DNA of 64,000 nucleotides from Frigididesulfovibrio sp031553235 (lineage in GTDB: Bacteria > Desulfobacterota > Desulfovibrionia > Desulfovibrionales > Desulfovibrionaceae): the NCBI GenBank assembly GCA_031553235.1, contig JAVBLS010000041.1, positions 1-64,000 on the forward strand, read 5' to 3'. The translations under genes were made by a program, and so were the position numbers. The notes under the pieces were generated by a model, which did no database searches, was not told the DNA's origin, and was given only the letters and a program-made list of their open reading frames with translations. Below, one piece after another: positions 7,164-14,770 of the stretch; positions within the stretch are counted from its first letter, which is position 1; the number at the start of each line of letters is the position of its first letter.

Positions 7164-8849
7164 TTATTCTGCATCCTTGTAGACCGCGCCGGTAGCCGCC
7201 GAAGTCACCAGCCTGCGGTAGCGGCGCAGGAAGGGCGAGGTCAGGGGCTTTTCCACCGGCTTGAACCCGGCCCGGCGACGCTGCAGTTCCGCCTCGTCCA
7301 CCAGGAGTTCCAGCTTGCGGTTGGGGATATCGATAAATATCCGGTCACCTTCCAGTACCAGACCGATAACCCCACCTTCGGCCGCCTCGGGCGAAACGTG
7401 CCCAATGGCCGCGCCGCGCGAGCCGCCGGAAAACCGGCCGTCGGTGATCAGGGCCACATCGCCATCCAGGCCCATGCCCGCAATGGCCGAGGTGGGCGTG
7501 AGCATCTCGCGCATGCCAGGCCCGCCCTTGGGCCCTTCGTAGCGCACGACCACCGCGTCGCCCGGCTTGATGACCCCGCCCAGAATGGCGGCCACGGCTT
7601 CTTCTTCCGAATCGTAGACCCGGGCCGAAACCTCGCGGGTCATCATCGAGGGCAGCACCGCGAACTGCTTGACCACGGCGCCCTGCGGGGCCAGGTTGCC
7701 CTTGAGGATGGCGATGCCGCCCTCCTTGGAGTGGGGTTTGCCCACGGGCCGGATGACCTCGGGGTCGCGGTTCTTGGCTTTCAGAGTATTGAGGTTTTCC
7801 GCCAGGGTCTGACCGGTGACCGTACGCACGTTGCCGTCCACCAGGCCCGCGCCGAACAGCTCGGCCATGACCGCCGGAATGCCCCCGGCCCGGTGCAGGT
7901 CTTCAATGTGGTGCGGCCCGGCCGGAGAAAGCTTGCACAGGTTCGGGGTGCTGCGGCTGACTTCGTCAAAGACCTCCAGGGTCAGCGGCAGCCCGGCCTC
8001 GGCAAACAGGGCCGGCAGGTGCAACACGGTGTTGGACGAGCCGCCCAGGGCCATGTCCACGGCCACGGCGTTGCGCACCGAGGCCGCCGTGACGATGTCG
8101 CGCGGCCGGATGTTCGCGGCGAACAGTTCCATGACCTTCACCCCGGCCTCTTTGGCCAGGCGGATGCGCCCGGCGTGCACGGCCGGCACCGTGCCGTTGC
8201 CCGGCAAGGCCAGGCCCACGGCCTCGGAAAGACAGTTCATGGTGTTGGCCGTGAACATGCCCGAGCAGGAGCCGCAACCCGGGCAGGCGTTTTCCACCAG
8301 ATCCTCCAAACCCTCGTCGGAAATGCCCCCGGTCCGGGCCAAGCCCACTCCCTCAAAGACCGTAATCAGATCCGAGGCCCGGCCGTTGAATTTCTTGCCC
8401 GCCAGCATGGGGCCGCCGCTGACCAGTACCGAGGGCACGTTCAGGCGCAGCATGGCCATGAGCATGCCGGGCACGCACTTGTCGCAGTTGGGGATGAAGA
8501 CCATGGCATCAAACGGGTGGGCCGTGGCCATAATCTCGATGGAGTCCGCGATGATCTCCCGGCTCGGCAGCGAGAAGCGCATGCCCTCGTGATTCATGGC
8601 CAGGCCGTCGCAGACCGCGATGGCCGGAAACTCCATGGGCGTGCCCCCGGCCATGCGCACCCCGGCCTTGACCGCCTCGGCCAGCTTGCCCAGATGCATG
8701 TGCCCCGGCACTACCTCGTTGGCCGCGTTGACCACGCCCACCAAGGGGCGCTCCATCTCCGCCCGGGTCAACCCCAAAGCGTACAACAACGACCTGTGCG
8801 GAGCCTTCTCGGGCCCCTGGGTCATACGTTTGCTGCGTTCCGGCTTCAT
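7164..8849 (-). CDS. ilvD: Dihydroxy-acid dehydratase
   Basis: The protein has 561 residues. It converts 2,3-dihydroxy-isovalerate or -methylvalerate to the 2-oxo acids in valine and isoleucine synthesis, in the cytosol. Fe-S ligand motifs NCDKCVPGM and CPGCGSCSGMFTANTMNCL are present. The substrate-binding end has LITDGRFSGGSRGAAIGHVSPEAAEGG. The start at 8849 has an AAAGGA site. It follows ftsX by 53 bases on the same strand and is followed by a terminator hairpin. The degenerate fragment at 1740-2056 is from the same superfamily but not this gene. Confidence 0.96.
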   Translation of the reverse strand: MKPERSKRMTQGPEKAPHRSLLYALGLTRAEMERPLVGVVNAANEVVPGHMHLGKLAEAVKAGVRMAGGTPMEFPAIAVCDGLAMNHEGMRFSLPSREIIADSIEIMATAHPFDAMVFIPNCDKCVPGMLMAMLRLNVPSVLVSGGPMLAGKKFNGRASDLITVFEGVGLARTGGISDEGLEDLVENACPGCGSCSGMFTANTMNCLSEAVGLALPGNGTVPAVHAGRIRLAKEAGVKVMELFAANIRPRDIVTAASVRNAVAVDMALGGSSNTVLHLPALFAEAGLPLTLEVFDEVSRSTPNLCKLSPAGPHHIEDLHRAGGIPAVMAELFGAGLVDGNVRTVTGQTLAENLNTLKAKNRDPEVIRPVGKPHSKEGGIAILKGNLAPQGAVVKQFAVLPSMMTREVSARVYDSEEEAVAAILGGVIKPGDAVVVRYEGPKGGPGMREMLTPTSAIAGMGLDGDVALITDGRFSGGSRGAAIGHVSPEAAEGGVIGLVLEGDRIFIDIPNRKLELLVDEAELQRRRAGFKPVEKPLTSPFLRRYRRLVTSAATGAVYKDAE

Positions 8850-8902
8850 ACCAGTGTCCTTTGTTTATTTCTCCCTTGGGGGAGCGAGGCCCCCCTCAAA
8901 AA

Positions 8903-9790
8903 CTAATCCCGCACGGCGGTCCAGGCGGCGGCCACGCCCATGAGGGAGGGGATGACAATCAAGGCCAGGGCCGCCTCCCAGGAGACGAAGCGCATTTCCA
9001 TGAATAGGGGCGGAAAATTGAGCACGTCGCGCACCTGCATATGGACGAGGCGCAGAAGGACCAGGGCCAGGCCGCCGCCGAGAATGCCCTGTAGGGCGCC
9101 GCCCACGGCCAGGGGCAGGCGGATGTACCAGTTGCGCGCGCCCACGAGCTGCAAAATTTCGATTTCGCCGGTGCGGGCCAACAGGGAGAGGCGAATGGTG
9201 TTGCCGACCACCAGGCCAAGCACCAGGGCGAGAAAAGCCACGGAAGGCCACATGACGTAACGGCTGATCTTGCGCCAGGCCTGGCCCAGTTCGTCGCGCA
9301 GGGGAGTGGCCACGACGTGGTCCACGCCGGGCAGGTTCTGAAAATAGGAAGTGGTTTCGGAAATCCAGCGTTCGATGTCGGTCTCGCGCGGGGCAAAGGT
9401 CACCAGGGCCGTGGCCGACAGAGGATTCTTGGCTGCGAGAAAAGGAAAGGCCTGGACCGGGTCTTCTTTGCGGCCCAGGCGCCGGCCGAGCTCGATCAGG
9501 GCCTCTTTGGGGGTAAAGGTACGCTGGTAGGCGAAACCGGGCAGGTGATGAAAATCCTTCCACTGCTCCGCGATCATCTCCGGCGAGGCGCCGGTATGCC
9601 AGTAAACCTGAAAGGCGGTTTCGCCCCTGGTGGTACCCAGCTGGTAGTTCAGGGTGGTCAGGGCCATGAGAAAAAGGCCGGAAAGAAAGGCCACCAGAGT
9701 CACGGCCGCCAAGGTGAATACCTGGGCCCAAGGGTTCAGGCTGAGGTCGCGCAAGCCCTGTCGCATCAGGCGCAAGATGGTGCGGCTCAC
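8903..9790 (-). CDS. ftsX: Cell division protein FtsX (ABC-type membrane subunit)
   Basis: The protein has 295 residues in the FtsX layout: a short cytoplasmic N-terminus, TM1 (about 24-46), a large periplasmic domain (about 50-165), then three membrane segments around 180-205, 225-250 and 270-290 enclosing the FtsX-domain core (TRGEIEILQLVGARNWYIR-like; here RTGEIEILQLVGA). With FtsE it links septal-ring assembly to periplasmic murein hydrolase activation. Its start overlaps the ftsE stop by four bases, so the pair is translationally coupled. Confidence 0.93.
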   Translation of the reverse strand: MSRTILRLMRQGLRDLSLNPWAQVFTLAAVTLVAFLSGLFLMALTTLNYQLGTTRGETAFQVYWHTGASPEMIAEQWKDFHHLPGFAYQRTFTPKEALIELGRRLGRKEDPVQAFPFLAAKNPLSATALVTFAPRETDIERWISETTSYFQNLPGVDHVVATPLRDELGQAWRKISRYVMWPSVAFLALVLGLVVGNTIRLSLLARTGEIEILQLVGARNWYIRLPLAVGGALQGILGGGLALVLLRLVHMQVRDVLNFPPLFMEMRFVSWEAALALIVIPSLMGVAAAWTAVRD

Positions 9791-10530
9791 GGCCGCCTCC
9801 CGACCGGGGCTTCGAGGCGCAAGTCCGGCATGGCTTCGCCGTCCGGGTGACGAAAGATGCTCGCTCCCGGCCAGTTGGCATTGGCAATCATCCCGTCTTC
9901 CAGGCGCATGACCAAGGCCTCGGGATGCCGATGCATCAATTCGATGCTGTGGGTGGCGAAAATGACCGTAGCGCCATAGGCCTGGAACTGCTTGAACAAT
10001 TCCACCAGGCGCAAGGAAAGTTCGGGGTCCAGGTTGCCGGTGGGTTCGTCGGCCAGGAGCACCTTGGGGTTCATGACAAAAGCCCGGGCAATGGCCGTGC
10101 GTTGCTGCTCACCGCCGGAAATACCGCCGCAGAGCACATCCAGACGGTTTTCCAAGCCCAGGGCGCGAGAAACCGCCCGCACCCGGCGGTCAATCTGACT
10201 GCGGCTCAAACCGCGCACCTCCAGGGGCAGGGCAATGTTCTCGGCCACGGTGCGCATGGGCAGAATTTTAAAATCCTGAAAGACCACGCCTACTTGTCTG
10301 CGCAACTGGGCCGTGCTTTTGGAGGAAAGTGTACGCAGGTTGGTGCCGGCAACCTCGGCTTCGCCTCGCTGCAGAGAGAGATCCGCATAGAGCAGGCGCA
10401 GCAGAGTGGTCTTGCCCGCTCCGGAGGGGCCGGAAAGAAAGAGGAACTCACCTTTTCCCAGGGAAAAGGTGCAGTCCTTCAGGGCCCAGTGCGGGCCGAA
10501 GCTGTGGGAGACGTGGAGCAGGCGGATCAT
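9787..10530 (-). CDS. ftsE: Cell division ATP-binding protein FtsE
   Basis: The protein has 247 residues from ATG 10530 (MIRLLHVSHSFGPHWALKDC). A much longer upstream open frame exists but is non-coding repeat DNA. Walker A is GPSGAGKTTLL, the Q-loop is VVFQDFKIL, the ABC signature is ISGGEQQR and Walker B is VLLADEPTGNLD. A short extra C-terminal tail (about residues 222-247) follows the canonical domain. It energises FtsX at the division site. First gene of ftsE-ftsX-ilvD. Confidence 0.94.
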   Translation of the reverse strand: MIRLLHVSHSFGPHWALKDCTFSLGKGEFLFLSGPSGAGKTTLLRLLYADLSLQRGEAEVAGTNLRTLSSKSTAQLRRQVGVVFQDFKILPMRTVAENIALPLEVRGLSRSQIDRRVRAVSRALGLENRLDVLCGGISGGEQQRTAIARAFVMNPKVLLADEPTGNLDPELSLRLVELFKQFQAYGATVIFATHSIELMHRHPEALVMRLEDGMIANANWPGASIFRHPDGEAMPDLRLEAPVGRRP

Positions 10531-10669
10531 GGGAAAGGGACTATACGGAAGCCGGAGCAAGAAAACAAGAGTGAACGGCACCGACTGGAAACATCGCGGC
10601 CTGTTTGTTTTCGCGGCCTCTTCGGCGCCTCTGTGGAGCTGCCCCGGCCGCGCGGGCGTTACGCCGATA

Positions 10670-10694
10670 GAGTAATTTCTAAGTGCAATTACTC
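10670..10694. other. Hairpin GAGTAATT...AATTACTC
   Basis: GAGTAATT (10670-10677), 9-base loop, AATTACTC (10687-10694). It lies two bases before the large dispersed repeat at 10697, in the divergent spacer between ftsE and the alcohol dehydrogenase. Confidence 0.4.
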
Positions 10695-10696
10695 CA

Positions 10697-10842
10697 GGGC
10701 CTGTTTCCAAATGCAAGATTTCGCTCCAAAGACGAGAAACGCTGTCCCTTTTCCGCAGGGAGTGGACTTTTGCGGTCCTTGACCGAAGCAAAAAGGGCCG
10801 CTTGACGCGGTATTTGGAGGAAAGATTCATTTGGAACAGCCC
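10697..10842 (+). repeat. Dispersed ~147-bp element with terminal inverted repeats, copy A
   Basis: It begins GGGCCTGTTTCCAAAT and ends ATTTGGAACAGCCC, so the ends are near-perfect inverted repeats. The reverse complement of 57304-57450 aligns along the full length, at roughly two-thirds identity by eye. Inside are CCCTTTT and AAAAAGGG arms that can pair, making one long imperfect hairpin. There is no open frame of note and no transposase: it is either a MITE-like element or a large REP/structured intergenic repeat. Confidence 0.7.
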
Positions 10843-10948
10843 TTGGTGTATTGTTTTGGCGCACATGACCCGCTGTACTCATTCCGTTGCCGGACCGACA
10901 CACTCGCATGCGCCGAAACGGCACACTCTGTTGCCGCCGTCGCCGCTG

Positions 10949-10960
10949 TTTTCCGGAAAA
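10949..10960. promoter_or_regulatory. 12-bp palindrome TTTTCCGGAAAA upstream of the sigma-54 promoter
   Basis: A perfect dyad 18 bases upstream of the -24 GG of the promoter at 10977-10994. It may be an operator. It is closer than classical upstream activator sites, so its link to the RpoN activator is speculative. Confidence 0.3.
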
Positions 10961-10976
10961 TCAGGCAATGCCCGTA

Positions 10977-10994
10977 TCGGCACGCCTTTTGCCT
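10977..10994 (+). promoter_or_regulatory. Sigma-54 (RpoN) -24/-12 promoter for the iron alcohol dehydrogenase
   Basis: CGGCACG-N4-TTGCC with GG at 10979-10980 and GC at 10991-10992, exactly ten bases apart as sigma-54 requires; the consensus is TGGCACG-N4-TTGCW. The start of transcription would be near 11003, about 65 bases before ATG 11070. A sigma-54 activator gene lies downstream at 14771-16165. Confidence 0.75.
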
Positions 10995-11069
10995 AAAGCA
11001 GGGCAACATTGGCCGGCAAGCGGCCATTGCAAGCCTTTCCCCTCTCACGCCAAGCAAAAGGAGCATCTC

Positions 11070-12251
11070 ATGGCGGTCATCGAACAAGTCTTCGGTTTCT
11101 TCATGCCCCGGGTCACTCTTATCGGCGTCGGCGCCCACAAAGAAATTCCCGCCAGGATCAAGGCTCTAGGCGCCAATAAGCCCCTGGTCGTCACCGACAA
11201 GGGCATCACCGGCTGCGGCATCACCGCTCAGGTGGAGGAGCTGCTGAAGTCCGCCAAGATGGATTACGCCGTGTATGACGAAACCGTGCCCAACCCCACG
11301 GACGCCAACGTGGCCCTGGGAGTTGAAGTTTACAAGAGCAACAAGTGCGACGCCCTGATCACGCTGGGCGGCGGCAGCTCCCACGACTGCGGCAAGGCCA
11401 TCGGTCTGGTGGTCTCCAACGGCGGCACGATCCACGATTATGAAGGCCTGGACAGGTCCACCAAGCCCCTGCCGCCGTATCTGGCCGTCAACACCACGGC
11501 GGGCACCGGCTCGGAAATGACCCGTTTCTGCATCATCACCGACCTGAGCCGCAAAGTGAAAATGGCCATCGTGGACTGGCGGGTAACGCCCAACACGGCC
11601 ATCGACGACCCGCTGCTCATGGTCGGCATGCCCCCGGCCCTGACCGCGGCCACAGGCATGGACGCCCTGACCCACGCCGTTGAAGCCTACGTTTCCATCG
11701 CGGCCACGCCCATGACCGACGCCTGCGCCGAAAAGGCCATCACGATCATCGCCAAATACCTGCGGAAGGCCGTGGGCGACGGCCAGAACATGGAGGCCCG
11801 CGAGCAGATGGCCTATGCCCAGTATCTGGCGGGCATGGCTTTCAACAACGCCAGCCTGGGCTACGTGCACGCCATGGCCCACCAGCTCGGCGGCTTCTAC
11901 GATCTGCCGCACGGGGAATGCAACGCCATTCTGCTGCCGCACGTGGCCGAGTTCAACTTCATCGCCCGCATGGGCCGGTACGGAATCATCGCCCGGCTGC
12001 TGGACGAGAGCGTCTGCGGCTTGAGCCCGCGCGACACCGCCTTGAGGGCCATCGCCGCCATCCGCACCCTGTCGGCCGACGTGGGCATCCCCAAGGGCCT
12101 GATCGAGCTGGGCAAGCGCTACGGCAAGGACGTCCAGGAAAAGGACATCGCGGTCATGACCGCCAACGCCCAAAAGGATGCCTGCATGCTCACCAACCCG
12201 CGCAAGGCCAAGGATGCGGAAATAGCGGCCATTTTCAAGGCGGCCTTGTAA
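11070..12251 (+). CDS. adh: Iron-containing alcohol dehydrogenase (Desulfovibrio Adh type)
   Basis: The protein has 393 residues from ATG 11070, preceded by AAAAGGAG. It interconverts primary alcohols (probably ethanol) and aldehydes with NAD(H) in the cytosol. NAD-binding motif LGGGSSHDCGKAIG (about residues 96-109); iron ligands in GMDALTHAVEAY (Asp, His) and AMAHQLGGFYDLPHGE (His, His). The N-terminus MAVIEQVFGFFMP closely resembles what I recall of D. gigas Adh. It has its own sigma-54 promoter and a strong terminator immediately after, so it is a monocistronic, probably highly expressed gene. The exact substrate cannot be told from sequence. Confidence 0.92.
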   Translation: MAVIEQVFGFFMPRVTLIGVGAHKEIPARIKALGANKPLVVTDKGITGCGITAQVEELLKSAKMDYAVYDETVPNPTDANVALGVEVYKSNKCDALITLGGGSSHDCGKAIGLVVSNGGTIHDYEGLDRSTKPLPPYLAVNTTAGTGSEMTRFCIITDLSRKVKMAIVDWRVTPNTAIDDPLLMVGMPPALTAATGMDALTHAVEAYVSIAATPMTDACAEKAITIIAKYLRKAVGDGQNMEAREQMAYAQYLAGMAFNNASLGYVHAMAHQLGGFYDLPHGECNAILLPHVAEFNFIARMGRYGIIARLLDESVCGLSPRDTALRAIAAIRTLSADVGIPKGLIELGKRYGKDVQEKDIAVMTANAQKDACMLTNPRKAKDAEIAAIFKAAL

Positions 12252-12277
12252 TTGTAAATCGGACCGTCCTGTGACAT

Positions 12278-12311
12278 AAAAGGGTCGCCGCATTTCCGCG
12301 GCGGCCCTTTT
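12278..12311 (+). terminator. Strong intrinsic terminator after adh
   Basis: A 14-bp stem (12278-12291 with 12298-12311, one G-U pair), loop ATTTCC, ending in TTTT, 26 bases after the adh stop. Confidence 0.85.
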
Positions 12312-12370
12312 GACCCAAGGAGCCGAGGCCGCAGGCCAAGCCCGACCGAATGCGCTCCTGCGGGAGTCCC

Positions 12371-13513
12371 ATGCGCGTCACCAAATTCGCCATTCCGGAA
12401 ATTCTCTTTGGCCGCGGCGGGGTCGATCATCTGCCCGCCTGCGCTTCAAGCCTCGGCGCCTGCCGGCTGTTTCTGGTCACCGACCCCGGCGTCGAAGCCA
12501 CCGGCCGACCTTCCAAGGTGCGCACAGCCCTGCGCGAAGCCGGGCTTGCCTGCGTCACGTTCAACGAAATCTCTCCCAACCCGCGCGATTTCCAGGTGCA
12601 CCTGGGGGTTGAGCGCTACCGCGAGGCCGGGGCCGATGTGATCGTGGCCATGGGCGGCGGCAGCCCCATGGACGCGGCCAAGGGCATCGGCATTCTGGCC
12701 GGCAACGGCCGAGACATTGCCGACTACGAGGGGGTCAACCGCATCGAACGGCCCCTGCCGCCGATGATTTTTCTGCCCACCACGGCCGGCAGCGGCTCGG
12801 ACCTTTCCCAGTTCTGCATCATCACCGACGTGCGCCGTCGGCTGAAGATGTCGATCATCAGCCGGTCGTTGATTCCAAACATCTCGATCATCGACCCGGA
12901 CTTTCTGACCTCCTGCAGCACAAACCTGATCGTCGACTCGGCCATCGACGCCCTGGCCCACGCCGTGGAATCGTTCATCTCCCTCGGCGCCTCGCCCTTT
13001 TCCGAGCACCAGGCCCGTCTGGCTGTTTCCTTGTGGACGGCCGGCATTGACGAGGCCCGCAACCGACGCTCTCCCGCGGCCCTGGAAAACCTCAGCCTGG
13101 CCGCGTCGACCGCGGGCATGTCCTTCAGCAACGCCGGGCTCGGTGCGGGCCATGCCCTGGCCCATGCCCTGGGCGGCCGGCTGGACCTGCGCCACGGCAT
13201 GATGCACGCCGTGCTTCTGCCGGCGGTCATGCGCTACAACCGCCGGAACTGTCAGGAAAAACTTGCGGAAATATTGAGCATTCTCTTTGCCGGAGAGTCC
13301 TTTCCCGGCGACGAGGCGATTCTGGAAGGCATTGAGCGTCTGACGACGCGCTTTGCCGGCATGGGCGTGCCGGTGCGCCTGCGCAAGGTGCTGCCGGACA
13401 AAAGCAGCCTGCCCGAAGTCTGCGAGGCCGCCTGCAACGACGCCTGCATGCTGACCAACCCCCGGCCGGCCACGGCACAAGACCTGCTGGGCATCTGCGA
13501 AGAGGCCTGGTGA
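12371..13513 (+). CDS. Second iron-containing alcohol dehydrogenase
   Basis: The protein has 380 residues from ATG 12371 (MRVTKFAIPEILFGRGGV), with GGGAG four bases upstream. MGGGSPMDAAKGIG is the NAD site. All four iron ligands are conserved, in AIDALAHAVESF and ALAHALGGRLDLRHG. It is clearly a diverged paralogue of the gene before it. Its stop overlaps the start of a histidine kinase (TGATG), so enzyme, kinase and response regulator form one operon. This context suggests an inducible dehydrogenase whose own substrate or redox state may be sensed. Substrate unknown. Confidence 0.9.
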   Translation: MRVTKFAIPEILFGRGGVDHLPACASSLGACRLFLVTDPGVEATGRPSKVRTALREAGLACVTFNEISPNPRDFQVHLGVERYREAGADVIVAMGGGSPMDAAKGIGILAGNGRDIADYEGVNRIERPLPPMIFLPTTAGSGSDLSQFCIITDVRRRLKMSIISRSLIPNISIIDPDFLTSCSTNLIVDSAIDALAHAVESFISLGASPFSEHQARLAVSLWTAGIDEARNRRSPAALENLSLAASTAGMSFSNAGLGAGHALAHALGGRLDLRHGMMHAVLLPAVMRYNRRNCQEKLAEILSILFAGESFPGDEAILEGIERLTTRFAGMGVPVRLRKVLPDKSSLPEVCEAACNDACMLTNPRPATAQDLLGICEEAW

Positions 13514-14766
13514 TGTCCGCCCCCACTCTTGAAGACATTCTGGGCATTGGCCAGACCAAGCTCGGCTTCTTCCACGAGTGGCAGATCAATCTCAAGGAAC
13601 TGCAGCAGGCCCATGCGGAGTCCGAACACCGCCGCCTGGCCAACGCCGCCATTCTGGAGGCCATCCCCGACGTCATGATGGTGCTGGACGAAGATCTGCG
13701 TCTGCTCTTCGTCAACCATGTGTTTGAAAGCGTGTTTCCCGTGGCGCAGGCCCCGGGCAGGCACTGCCACCTGGCTCTGCGGCGGCGAGACACCCCCTGT
13801 CCCGACTGCCCGGCCCTGCGCTGTCTGGAACAGCGCCGCGCGGTGCGGCAAAGCTCCATTTTCGGCATCGACGGCGGCAACCTGCACTTCGACATCACGG
13901 CCGCGCCCATGCCGCACCCTTCCGGCTCTGGCCGCGCCGTGCTGGTTTTTATGCGTGACGTGACCCCGGAAAAACGGCTTCTGGCCCAGATGTACCAGAC
14001 GGAAAAAATGGCTTCGGTCGGCCTGCTGGCCGCGGGCGTGGCCCACGAAATCAACAACCCTCTTACGGCCGTGGCCGGCTTTGCCGAAGGCCTGCAGCGC
14101 CGCCTGCCCCGCCTGAAAGAACTGCTCGGCCCGATCGCCTCGGCCGAGTCCGAGGACATTCTCGCGGATCTTGCGGAATACAGCCAGACCATTCTGCGGG
14201 AAAGCGGCCGCTGCCGCGACATCGTCCAGGCCCTGCTGCAGTTCAGCCGCCCCTTGCCCTCGCGCCAGGCCGTGCGCCTCGACGCTTTGATTGAAGAAAC
14301 CCTCTCCCTGCTGCGCCACCCGCTGAAGCAACATGCCCGGGTCCTGTTCTGCCTGGATCTGGACCCCTCCCTGCCCGAACTCCATGTGGACGACACCCAG
14401 TTGCGCCAGGTGCTGCTCAACCTGGTGGTCAACGCCCTGGACGCACTGCGGGCCGGCGGCGGCAACCGCTCCGGCAACGAGGACGGCGAGGGCACCGTGA
14501 CCATCCGCACAGGCCGGGAGGACGACCATGTGGTTCTGCAGGTCGAGGACACGGGCTGCGGCGTGCCCGCCGGCCATCTGCACGCGGTTTTCGAGCCGTT
14601 TTTCACCACCAAGTCCAAAGGCCTGGGCCTGGGCCTGTCGGTCTGCTACAGCGTGGTCGAGGCCCACAACGGCGAGATTTTTCTGGATTCCAAGTCCGGC
14701 GGGCCCACCCGCGTCACCGTGCGGCTGCCCCTCGGCAGGCAGCCGGAACCGCCCGCCCCGGAGTGA
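13513..14766 (+). CDS. Cytosolic PAS-domain sensor histidine kinase
   Basis: The protein has 417 residues with no membrane segment or signal peptide. A PAS domain (about residues 40-155) contains a cysteine cluster: C85 (GRHCH), C96-P-D-C99 and C104. The HisKA domain has the phosphorylated H178 in GVAHEINNPLTAVAG. The ATPase domain has N-box NLVVNALDAL, DTGCGVP, FEPFFTTKSKGLGLGL. It overlaps the upstream ADH stop and is followed after 4 bases by a sigma-54 response regulator, its obvious partner. The cysteine cluster suggests a metal or redox input, but that is inference. Confidence 0.93.
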   Translation: MSAPTLEDILGIGQTKLGFFHEWQINLKELQQAHAESEHRRLANAAILEAIPDVMMVLDEDLRLLFVNHVFESVFPVAQAPGRHCHLALRRRDTPCPDCPALRCLEQRRAVRQSSIFGIDGGNLHFDITAAPMPHPSGSGRAVLVFMRDVTPEKRLLAQMYQTEKMASVGLLAAGVAHEINNPLTAVAGFAEGLQRRLPRLKELLGPIASAESEDILADLAEYSQTILRESGRCRDIVQALLQFSRPLPSRQAVRLDALIEETLSLLRHPLKQHARVLFCLDLDPSLPELHVDDTQLRQVLLNLVVNALDALRAGGGNRSGNEDGEGTVTIRTGREDDHVVLQVEDTGCGVPAGHLHAVFEPFFTTKSKGLGLGLSVCYSVVEAHNGEIFLDSKSGGPTRVTVRLPLGRQPEPPAPE

Positions 14767-14770
14767 GCCC

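Noticed and set aside
10920..10934. Second sigma-54 promoter upstream of adh (GGCACACTCTGTTGC)
   Set aside because: The spacing between GG and GC is eleven bases, not ten; the site at 10979-10992 has exact spacing.
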